Both the position numbers and the translations under genes were made by a program. DNA of 5,330 nt, taken from NCBI GenBank assembly GCA_009712615.1, contig WASR01000189.1:1-5330 (forward strand). Direction: 5' to 3'. A model generated the notes under the pieces. It saw nothing but the letters and a program-made list of their open reading frames with translations. It did not search any database and had not been told where the DNA came from. Positions 1-5,330 of the stretch are shown here, in pieces (within the stretch, counting starts at the first letter, position 1; each line of letters begins with the position of its first letter). Source of the stretch: Methanobacterium sp. Lineage in GTDB: Archaea > Methanobacteriota > Methanobacteria > Methanobacteriales > Methanobacteriaceae.

Positions 1-3
1 CTT

Positions 4-24
4 AAAGAACTTATTACATAATAT
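4..24 (+). promoter_or_regulatory. Probable archaeal promoter (BRE/TATA-like) for the amidohydrolase-copA unit
   Basis: An A-rich BRE-like stretch (AAAGAA at 4-9) is followed by AT-only or near-AT sequence (TTATTA at 11-16, ATAATAT at 18-24), as expected of a TBP/TFB promoter. Archaeal transcription usually starts about 22-27 bases downstream of the TATA centre, which puts the start roughly between 38 and 48 and leaves a leader of about 35-45 bases before the ATG at 83. The whole leader is AT-rich, so the exact TATA box is ambiguous. The window edge also prevents ruling out a promoter further upstream. Confidence 0.4.
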
Positions 25-33
25 GAAAACAAT

Positions 34-61
34 AGAATTATTAACAATTGTTAAAATTTCT
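34..61. repeat. Dyad-symmetric operator-like element in the leader
   Basis: Bases 41-54 form a perfect 14-bp palindrome (TTAACAATTGTTAA). The symmetry continues outward to 34-61 with only two mismatched pairs (38/57 and 40/55), so 12 of 14 half-site pairs match. It sits just downstream of the probable TATA region, over the predicted transcription start, which is where archaeal repressors commonly bind. No oligo-T tract follows it and it precedes the gene, so a terminator is unlikely. AT-rich DNA produces such symmetry more easily than balanced DNA, so the operator role is inferred. Confidence 0.45.
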
Positions 62-69
62 TAAGATAA

Positions 70-76
70 GGAAGGT
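70..76 (+). promoter_or_regulatory. Ribosome binding site of the amidohydrolase gene
   Basis: GGAAGGT lies 6 bases before the ATG at 83 and resembles the archaeal Shine-Dalgarno core GGAGGT with one extra A. It supports the start at 83, and no other in-frame start lies close to a comparable site. Confidence 0.65.
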
Positions 77-82
77 CTCCAA

Positions 83-1327
83 ATGTCGTACACCCTCATA
101 AAAAATGGAACCCTGATAAATGGTAACGGGGGAAAGCCAATAAAAAATGCCGCAGTTTTGATAAAGAACAATAGAATTATTGCTGCAGGCCCTGAAAAAA
201 CCATTAAAATTCCAGAAACTGATCTAACTGTTATAGATGCTGAAGAATGTTTCATTCTTCCAGGATTTATTGATGCTCATGTACATGTAATGACTGAAGG
301 ATTCGCAAGAGAAGACACCATATACACTCCACATTCCCTGTACTTCTACAATGCAATTAAATTCATGAAGAAAACCTTATTTGCAGGTGTAACTACTGCA
401 AGGGATGCTGGAATGGCAGATGTTGGAGTTAAAATGGCCGTTGACCAAGGTCTGATCCCAGGACCAAGACTACAAATATCTGTAGCTCCGCTGACAATTA
501 CAGGAGGTCATTTTGATTTCTGGCTCACTTCAGGATTTGATATCAAACCAAAGTATCCAGGTCTTCCTGACGGAATAGCAGATGGGCCTGAAAATGTGAG
601 AAAAAAAGTACGAGAAGTCATGCGGAGCGGAGCCGACTTTATCAAGGTGATGGTTACAGGAGGAGTCATAAGTGCAAATGATAAACCAGAACATCCCCAA
701 TTCACACTTGAAGAATTGAATGTGATGGTAGAAGAGGCCAAATCTAGAGAGTTGCAAGTTGTGGCCCATGCACATGGAACTAAAGGCATTTTAAATGCTG
801 TTAAAGCTGGGGTAAATTCTGTGGAACATGGCACCTGTCTGGATGATGAAAGTATAGGACTCATGTTGAAAAATAATACCTATTTAGTGCCCACATTCCT
901 TGCAATGAAGATAAATAAAGAAATGGCAGAGGATGAAAACTCATCAATCCCTGATTGGAGTCGTGAAGACGCAATAAGAATGGAAAAAGTGCATGAAACC
1001 AATATTCGAAGGGCTTACAGTGCAGGTGTCAAAATTGTCATGGGGACAGATTCTGGAGTAGTACCACATGGACAAAATTTGAGGGAATTAGGATACTTGT
1101 GTGACATGGGAATGGATCCAATGGAAGCCATAGTCGCAGGCACCAAAAGGGCTGCAGAAAGTTTAGGAATGGACAATGAAATCGGAACATTAGAAGAAGG
1201 AAAACTTGCAGATATTGTCCTTAGCAAAAAAAATCCGCTTGAATATATAAAAGCACTGGGAAATCCCGAAAACATAGTAATGGTAATTAAAGACGGCGTT
1301 ATAGTCAAAAATATTCATTCAAATTGA
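83..1327 (+). CDS. Metal-dependent amidohydrolase, imidazolonepropionase/Xaa-Pro dipeptidase-like (COG1228 type)
   Basis: A cytosolic amidohydrolase-superfamily enzyme of 414 residues, full length for the family, with no signal peptide or membrane segment. The N-terminal small beta domain (about 1-60) leads into the TIM barrel. Visible metal ligands are His66 and His68 in FIDAHVHV, Lys188 in FIKVMVTGG (position of the carboxylated lysine), His229 in VVAHAHG, His249 in SVEHG and Asp323 in MGTDSG. The C-terminal EEGKLADIVL segment (371-380) is the usual return to the beta domain. Relatives with this ligand set include binuclear-metal Xaa-Arg/Lys and Xaa-Pro dipeptidases, and many are simply annotated as amidohydrolases, so hydrolysis of a C-N bond in a peptide or cyclic amide is likely but the substrate is unknown. 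It is not a convincing hutI, because no other histidine-degradation genes are visible. The ATG has a good ribosome binding site. copA starts 24 bases after its stop, suggesting co-transcription. Confidence 0.9.
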   Translation: MSYTLIKNGTLINGNGGKPIKNAAVLIKNNRIIAAGPEKTIKIPETDLTVIDAEECFILPGFIDAHVHVMTEGFAREDTIYTPHSLYFYNAIKFMKKTLFAGVTTARDAGMADVGVKMAVDQGLIPGPRLQISVAPLTITGGHFDFWLTSGFDIKPKYPGLPDGIADGPENVRKKVREVMRSGADFIKVMVTGGVISANDKPEHPQFTLEELNVMVEEAKSRELQVVAHAHGTKGILNAVKAGVNSVEHGTCLDDESIGLMLKNNTYLVPTFLAMKINKEMAEDENSSIPDWSREDAIRMEKVHETNIRRAYSAGVKIVMGTDSGVVPHGQNLRELGYLCDMGMDPMEAIVAGTKRAAESLGMDNEIGTLEEGKLADIVLSKKNPLEYIKALGNPENIVMVIKDGVIVKNIHSN

Positions 1328-1338
1328 AAAATTATACT

Positions 1339-1343
1339 GGAAG
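1339..1343 (+). promoter_or_regulatory. Weak ribosome binding site before copA
   Basis: GGAAG lies 8 bases upstream of the ATG at 1352 in the 24-base gap after the amidohydrolase stop. It matches the Shine-Dalgarno core only partly and is clearly weaker than the site of the downstream YHS gene. The start at 1352 is still supported because the first metal-binding motif begins 14 residues later, leaving little room for a later start. Confidence 0.4.
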
Positions 1344-1351
1344 CAAAGAAA

Positions 1352-3787
1352 ATGGTTAATGAACCCAAAAAAAATGCAAATATAAAAATTTCAGGAATGG
1401 GTTGCGCATCATGTGCACTCAACATTGAAAAATCATTGAATGAACTGGAAGGAGTTGAAACAGCTGCAGTCAATCTAGGCACAGAAGAAGCCAGTGTAAA
1501 TTATGATCCTACTAAACTCCAGTTATCAGATTTAACAAAGGCTGTCGAAGAGGCAGGTTATGAAGTTGTTAACGACAAAATTACCATCAAAGTAGGTGGT
1601 ATGAGTTGTGCAATGTGTGTTAAAGCCATTGAAGATGGATTGAATAAATTGGATGGTGTGAGCGATGTCAACGTGAATCTTGCATCTGAAAAGGCTTATA
1701 TTACTTACAATCCTGCCATGGTAGGAATAAAGGAATTTAAAAGTACCATAGTCGATCTTGGTTATGATTATCTTGGAGTTGAAGGAGAAGAAACCCAAAA
1801 TTTAGAGGAAGAATTAGTGGAGAAGGATCTGAGGGGTAAAAGAAATAGAATAATTGTAGCATTCGGTTTTGCCATTCCAATAATGATATTGATGTTTAGT
1901 AACATCCCCACTCCAATTCCAATGACTTACTTGTTCCTGATAATATCCATTTTACCATTCATCTATGTGAGCTACCCAATATTCAGTGCAGCTTACAGAT
2001 CCCTTAGAAATGGAAATTTAGACATGGATGTTATGTATTCCATGGGTATTGGAGTTGCATATGTTTCCAGTGTCCTTGGAACTTTCAGTATTTTACTAAC
2101 CCCAGAATTCATGTTTTATGAAACTGCACTCATGTTAGCTGGTTTTTTAATGTTGGGCCGTTATCTTGAAACCCGAGCTAAGGGAAGAACATCCACTGCC
2201 ATTAAAAAACTTGTTGGTATGCAAGCCAAAACAGCCACAGTGTTGAGAGATGGTAAAGAAGTTCTTATATCAGTTGAAGATGTGGAAATAGGCGATACTG
2301 TAGTTGTTAAACCCGGTGAAAAAATCCCTGCCGATGGAATTGTTTGTTCAGGAGAGAGTTATGTGGATGAATCTGCAATAACTGGTGAACCCATCCCTGT
2401 GATTAAAAATAAGGGTAAAGATATTGTAGGGGGAACAATAAACAAAAACGGAACTTTGAATTTTAAAACAACTAAGGTGGGAAAAGACACTGTTTTGGCA
2501 CAGATTATAAGGTTGGTTGAAACTGCACAGGGTTCCAAACCACCCGTTCAAAAAATTGCTGATAAAGCTGTTACCTATTTCATTCCAACGGTGTTAACAA
2601 TAGCCATAGTGGCGTTTATTGTTTGGTATTTATTATTGGGAAGTTCCCTGCTGTTTGGTTTGACAGTTCTGATATCCATTTTGGTTGTGGCATGTCCGTG
2701 TGCACTTGGACTGGCCACTCCCACAGCCATCACTGTGGGGCTTGGAAGGGGTGCAGAACTCGGTATTCTGATTAAAAATGGTGATGCGCTGGAGATATCT
2801 GAAAAACTTACAACAATACTTTTCGATAAGACAGGCACACTAACAAGGGGCAAACCTGAAGTTACAGATATAATTACCTTTGAAATAGACAGTGACGAAC
2901 TATTATTCTACGCTGCAAGTGTTGAATCCAGATCAGAACATCCACTTGCAGATGCAATTGTCAGAAAAGCCAATGCCAATGATGTATCTCTGGGTGAGGT
3001 TGAAGAATTTGACAGTTTTGGCGGTAAAGGTGTCAAAGCGGTTGTTAACATGAAAAATATCATCATAGGGAACAGATCTTTGCTGAGAGAAAAAAATATT
3101 GAAATCAAGAGTGAAATCGAAGATAAGATATTTAAAATAGAAAAAGAAGGAAAAACTGTCATTTTAGTCGGAATTAATGATGTATTATCTGGATTAATAG
3201 CAATTGCAGATACAATTAAACCAAGCACTGCAAATGCAATTTCTGAACTTAAAAAAATGGGTCTCAACATTGCAATGATCACAGGTGACAACGAAAGAAC
3301 AGCTGATGCAATAGCTTCACAAGTAGGAATTGATAATGTTATTTCAGAAGTCCTACCCCAAGATAAATCCGCAGAAGTTAAAAGGTTACAAGATGCAGGT
3401 GAGACAGTTTCCTTTGTGGGAGATGGTATAAATGACGCCCCTGCACTTGCACAGGCCGATGTAGGAATAGCACTGGGAAGCGGTACCGATGTGGCAATTG
3501 AAAGCGGTGACATTGTACTGATAAAGGACGATATTATGGACAGTGTAGCAGGAGTTCAACTCTCTAAAAAAGTAATTTCCAGGGTTAAACAGAATTTATT
3601 CTGGGCATTTGCATACAACGTAGTGTTAATACCTGTGGCAGCAGGAATACTCTATGCCCCATTCGGAATCCTGTTCAGACCAGAATATGCTGGTTTTGCA
3701 ATGGCATTGAGTTCTGTTACCGTTGTAAGCCTTTCATTGATGTTGAAGGGTTATCTGCCTCCTGCAAAGAAATTGGAAAAAATATAA
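1352..3787 (+). CDS. copA: Copper-exporting P-type ATPase (P1B-1, Cu(I)/Ag(I) type)
   Basis: A membrane ATPase of 811 residues, full length, that couples ATP hydrolysis to removal of Cu(I) (possibly Ag(I)) from the cytoplasm. Two N-terminal heavy-metal-associated domains carry GMGCASC (15-21; Cys18, Cys21) and GMSCAMC (83-89; Cys86, Cys89). An acidic linker (about 143-160) follows, then four predicted membrane segments (about 166-183, 192-211, 226-248, 253-271). The actuator domain has TGEP at 344-347. The metal-site segment contains CPC at 448-450, followed by DKTGTLT with phosphorylated Asp492, the SEHP motif (528-531) of the ATP-binding domain, TGDN (644-647) and GDGINDAP (690-697). The last two helices hold YN-x4-P (755-761) and M-x2-SS (784-788); together with CPC these are the P1B-1 signature for monovalent copper/silver, so a Zn/Cd or Co pump is unlikely. 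No key residue is missing. It follows the amidohydrolase by 24 bases and precedes a YHS-domain gene by 57. Confidence 0.96.
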   Translation: MVNEPKKNANIKISGMGCASCALNIEKSLNELEGVETAAVNLGTEEASVNYDPTKLQLSDLTKAVEEAGYEVVNDKITIKVGGMSCAMCVKAIEDGLNKLDGVSDVNVNLASEKAYITYNPAMVGIKEFKSTIVDLGYDYLGVEGEETQNLEEELVEKDLRGKRNRIIVAFGFAIPIMILMFSNIPTPIPMTYLFLIISILPFIYVSYPIFSAAYRSLRNGNLDMDVMYSMGIGVAYVSSVLGTFSILLTPEFMFYETALMLAGFLMLGRYLETRAKGRTSTAIKKLVGMQAKTATVLRDGKEVLISVEDVEIGDTVVVKPGEKIPADGIVCSGESYVDESAITGEPIPVIKNKGKDIVGGTINKNGTLNFKTTKVGKDTVLAQIIRLVETAQGSKPPVQKIADKAVTYFIPTVLTIAIVAFIVWYLLLGSSLLFGLTVLISILVVACPCALGLATPTAITVGLGRGAELGILIKNGDALEISEKLTTILFDKTGTLTRGKPEVTDIITFEIDSDELLFYAASVESRSEHPLADAIVRKANANDVSLGEVEEFDSFGGKGVKAVVNMKNIIIGNRSLLREKNIEIKSEIEDKIFKIEKEGKTVILVGINDVLSGLIAIADTIKPSTANAISELKKMGLNIAMITGDNERTADAIASQVGIDNVISEVLPQDKSAEVKRLQDAGETVSFVGDGINDAPALAQADVGIALGSGTDVAIESGDIVLIKDDIMDSVAGVQLSKKVISRVKQNLFWAFAYNVVLIPVAAGILYAPFGILFRPEYAGFAMALSSVTVVSLSLMLKGYLPPAKKLEKI

Positions 3788-3789
3788 AT
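3777..3789 (+). promoter_or_regulatory. Probable TATA box/BRE of the YHS gene, overlapping the copA stop codon
   Basis: The A-run 3777-3782 followed by ATATAAAT (3782-3789) is a good BRE plus TATA arrangement, and the copA stop codon TAA (3785-3787) lies inside it. A start about 25 bases downstream, near 3810, would give a leader of about 30-35 bases that includes the strong ribosome binding site at 3830-3838. This suggests that the YHS gene can be transcribed independently of copA. Read-through from copA is equally possible, because no terminator separates them. Confidence 0.45.
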
Positions 3790-3809
3790 TTCATGAATAA
3801 TACCATGAA
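3790..3809. repeat. Inverted/direct repeat of CATGAA just downstream of the TATA-like box
   Basis: TTCATG (3790-3795) and CATGAA (3804-3809) form an inverted repeat with an 8-base spacer. CATGAA also occurs twice in the same direction (3792 and 3804), 12 bases apart, about one helical turn, and TTCATGAA (3790-3797) is itself a palindrome. The position between TATA-like box and predicted start suits a repressor or metal-sensor operator. As RNA it would be only a 6-bp hairpin, and no U-tract follows, so it is a poor terminator. Confidence 0.35.
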
Positions 3810-3829
3810 GGATTGCTAAAAAAAAGTTT

Positions 3830-3838
3830 AGGAGTGAT
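3830..3838 (+). promoter_or_regulatory. Strong ribosome binding site of the YHS gene
   Basis: AGGAGTGAT matches the archaeal consensus AGGAGGTGAT apart from one missing G and ends 6 bases before the ATG at 3845. It is the best ribosome binding site in the window and is the main support, together with the domain match, for this very short gene being real. Confidence 0.75.
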
Positions 3839-3844
3839 TTCAAA

Positions 3845-3991
3845 ATGGCGATAGATCCAATATGTAAGATGGATGTGGATGAAAAAACCGCAAAATGGGT
3901 CAGTGAATACAATGGGAAAAAATACTACTTCTGTGCTCCAGGTTGTAAGAAAACCTTCGAAGAAAATCCAGAAAAGTACGCTGAAGAATAA
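3845..3991 (+). CDS. Small YHS-domain metal-binding protein (48 residues)
   Basis: This short gene encodes almost nothing but one YHS domain: it opens with MAIDPICKMDVDE, has the central NGKKYYFCAPGCKKTF (24-39) and ends in NPEKY (41-45). Conserved residues are Asp5-Pro6, Cys7, the Tyr-Tyr-Phe at 27-29, Cys30 and Cys34, all in the usual YHS spacing. The three cysteines form a likely soft-metal site. YHS domains are often found next to or fused to copper and other heavy-metal P-type ATPases, so a cytosolic role as metal carrier, donor or sensor partner of CopA is a reasonable inference; catalysis is not expected. The start is supported by a strong ribosome binding site. It lies 57 bases after copA on the same strand, probably with its own promoter as well as read-through, and is followed by an oligo-T terminator. 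It has no signal peptide or membrane segment. Confidence 0.9.
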   Translation: MAIDPICKMDVDEKTAKWVSEYNGKKYYFCAPGCKKTFEENPEKYAEE

Positions 3992-3992
3992 C

Positions 3993-4000
3993 AAAAAAAA
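3993..4000 (-). terminator. Oligo-T tract ending truD transcripts
   Basis: Eight A residues on the + strand give a T8 tract in the truD direction, about 65 bases beyond the truD stop and immediately next to the YHS stop codon. Archaeal RNA polymerase commonly terminates at such tracts without needing a hairpin. A shorter T5 tract (4025-4029 on the - strand) lies closer to truD and may act first. Confidence 0.55.
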
Positions 4001-4026
4001 TGATCCCAATTTATTTTAAATTTGAA

Positions 4027-4060
4027 AAATGAAGGGTTTTTTTTATACACTCCTTCATTT
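4027..4060 (+). terminator. Inverted repeat with T8 tract ending the copA-YHS transcript
   Basis: A perfect 9-bp inverted repeat pairs AAATGAAGG (4027-4035) with CCTTCATTT (4052-4060), with a possible extra G-U pair (4036/4051). A run of eight T (4037-4044) lies in the loop rather than after the stem. On the + strand this run lies 45 bases past the YHS stop, an archaeal-type oligo-T terminator. The repeat is symmetric, so a hairpin could also form at the 3' end of truD RNA, starting 5 bases after its stop codon. Confidence 0.65.
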
Positions 4061-4065
4061 ATGTT

Positions 4066-5319
4066 TTAATACACATCTTCCTTCATTATTTCCCTTAAAA
4101 CTGCTGTTGCATAGCAACCCTTGGGTATCGAAAATTCTGTTAATACACCTTCGGGAGTCAGTTCTGCCGAAACATCCCATATTTTAAATCTCATAGCCCT
4201 TCTAAGTCCATGACTCCCCAATCTTGGAGTTTTAGGACATTCAAACTCTTCTAGTTTGATGTTTTCTTCATCTATAACTTTTTGTTCAAACTTTCCCACC
4301 ACTCCACCAGCCACGGGCACCTTTGTACCGTATAGTGGAGATGTGGGATGTATTTCGAAGGATCTTATCCTTTCATCAACTGTATCCACATCAAATTCAT
4401 GGACCAGATGCTCTTCATTATCTATTAAAATGTCCCCTTCAACATATTTGTTGATTCCAAGCTTTGCCCTTTCACTCACAGCCTTGTTAAACAGATATGA
4501 TTGATATGCATGCACAAACATTCGCTTTAATGGTTTTGGCAAACTTTCAATCGCAATTATATACGATTTTTCTGTTAATTCCCCCTTTTTACGTTGGAGG
4601 TTTAGGAGTTCCCTTAGCAACATCTTTTCGTAGCGCATTGATCCAGGCATTTTCTGGTAGGCTTCTTCGAGTTTTCCTTCGTCGTAAAGTGCTCTGGCTT
4701 CCTTAATGTGTTCTCTTTCTTCAGGATATGGATTGCCAATGTATGCATCAACTGCACCCTTAACATCGTTGTGTACAAGGTACTCTCCAACTAAGTGGGT
4801 GTTAGATCTTTCTTTTCCAAATCTCTGCCATCCATAGTAGTTAGGTACTCCTGTTTCCATTAGATGTTCGAGAACTGCTTGAGCAGTTTTAACATCATTT
4901 TCAGGATCTTCAGTATTTCTAATCAATATTTTGAATTTGTTACCAACTAACTGTCCTATTCTTAGCTTTTTCTCGTTTTGTTTGATTTCCAGTACTTCCA
5001 CATTGTACAATTTGTCACTGATTGATTGGATTTCCTCTACACTGCTGTTTGAAACACATAACCATTGGCGAGTTCTCGCAGTTTTATCCTTCATTCCTGC
5101 AAATCCCATTCGTTTTCTACTGATTTTAAGTTCTTTAGCTATATCAAGAACTACATCTAGAGTGTTTCTACCTATTTTTTCTATAAAAATCCATGTATTT
5201 GGACCATTTCCACTGGGTAGACTCAATGGTATTTCTTCAACGTAAAAATCTTCTCTTTCATTTCTTATTGAGCCACCAATACCTTTTTTATCTGTTTCGT
5301 AAGTTTCGGCGTTTAACAT
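4066..5319 (-). CDS. truD: tRNA pseudouridine synthase TruD (archaeal/eukaryal Pus7-like)
   Basis: A cytosolic RNA-modifying enzyme that isomerises uridine to pseudouridine, in the family best known for position 13 of tRNAs; some archaeal and eukaryal members also act at U35 of tRNA-Tyr. At 417 residues it is longer than bacterial TruD (about 350) but normal for archaeal proteins, owing to a larger insertion domain. Visible features are REDFYVEEI (22-30), the catalytic motif GMKDKTA with Asp78 as nucleophile, [11 protein letters not shown] (158-168), HAYQSYLFN (270-278), GTKVPVAGG (331-339, in the insertion/TRUD domain) and [14 protein letters not shown] (400-413) at the C-terminus. It runs convergently to copA-YHS, and the two stop codons are about 75 bases apart. 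Only 11 bases upstream are visible: no ribosome binding site appears in them, and the frame stays open to the edge, so a start further upstream cannot be excluded. The family pattern fits the ATG used, and the next Met is residue 71, inside the catalytic domain. Confidence 0.94.
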   Translation of the reverse strand: MLNAETYETDKKGIGGSIRNEREDFYVEEIPLSLPSGNGPNTWIFIEKIGRNTLDVVLDIAKELKISRKRMGFAGMKDKTARTRQWLCVSNSSVEEIQSISDKLYNVEVLEIKQNEKKLRIGQLVGNKFKILIRNTEDPENDVKTAQAVLEHLMETGVPNYYGWQRFGKERSNTHLVGEYLVHNDVKGAVDAYIGNPYPEEREHIKEARALYDEGKLEEAYQKMPGSMRYEKMLLRELLNLQRKKGELTEKSYIIAIESLPKPLKRMFVHAYQSYLFNKAVSERAKLGINKYVEGDILIDNEEHLVHEFDVDTVDERIRSFEIHPTSPLYGTKVPVAGGVVGKFEQKVIDEENIKLEEFECPKTPRLGSHGLRRAMRFKIWDVSAELTPEGVLTEFSIPKGCYATAVLREIMKEDVY

Positions 5320-5330
5320 GGATTTTTTTC

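Noticed and set aside
508..864. A 118-codon open frame on the - strand opposite the amidohydrolase
   Set aside because: It is antisense to the catalytic-barrel coding sequence, with no domain or conserved motif.
1328..1337. AT-rich AAAATTATAC in the gap before copA as a separate copA promoter
   Set aside because: It is only 14-24 bases from the copA ATG, so a start about 25 bases downstream would fall at or inside the coding sequence. Read-through from the amidohydrolase is simpler.
2908..3513. A 201-codon open frame on the - strand opposite copA
   Set aside because: It lies entirely antisense to the conserved ATP-binding and hinge region of CopA, has a Ser/Leu/Ile-rich composition typical of an antisense shadow, and shows no recognisable domain.
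3790..3809. TTCATG/CATGAA as a terminator after copA
   Set aside because: The stem is only 6 bp with an 8-base loop and is followed by A-rich rather than T-rich sequence, so it lacks any terminator feature.
3791..4009. A 72-codon, Phe-rich open frame on the - strand over the YHS gene
   Set aside because: It overlaps the YHS gene, whose domain match and ribosome binding site are strong. The Phe runs are complements of Lys/Glu-rich codons and A-tracts.
4931..5245. A 104-codon open frame on the + strand opposite truD
   Set aside because: It is antisense to the catalytic N-terminal half of TruD. Its hydrophobic, Ser/Leu/Ile-rich sequence reflects the complementary codons rather than a membrane protein.

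Overview
This window looks like chromosomal DNA from a methanogenic archaeon, most likely Methanobacterium or a near relative. That is an inference from several signs: AT-rich sequence, heavy use of ATA (Ile) and AGA/AGG (Arg) codons, oligo-T terminators, TATA-like promoter elements, Shine-Dalgarno sites resembling AGGAGGTGAT, and a long archaeal/eukaryal-type TruD. The genus cannot be proven from this sequence alone.

Layout: an 82-base leader holds a probable promoter, a near-perfect dyad and a ribosome binding site. It is followed on the + strand by a 414-residue metal-dependent amidohydrolase (83-1327). After only 24 bases comes an 811-residue copper-type P1B ATPase with two N-terminal metal-binding domains (1352-3787). 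Next, after 57 bases, is a 48-residue YHS-domain protein with three cysteines (3845-3991), too short for most gene callers. On the - strand, convergent with these, is truD (4066-5319), a tRNA pseudouridine synthase. Its start lies 11 bases from the window edge, so its promoter is outside. The 74-base gap between the convergent genes carries oligo-T tracts for both directions and a 9-bp inverted repeat.

Functionally, copA and the YHS gene form a plausible metal-homeostasis pair: the ATPase exports Cu(I)/Ag(I), and the small Cys protein may bind or deliver metal or act as a sensor. The amidohydrolase is probably co-transcribed with copA but has no evident role in copper handling. TruD is an RNA-modification housekeeping gene with no apparent link to the others.

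I see no CRISPR array, mobile element, tRNA/rRNA gene or clear new system. The most interesting points are the easily missed YHS gene with its own apparent promoter and dyad, the long palindrome in the first leader, and the amidohydrolase-copA pairing.
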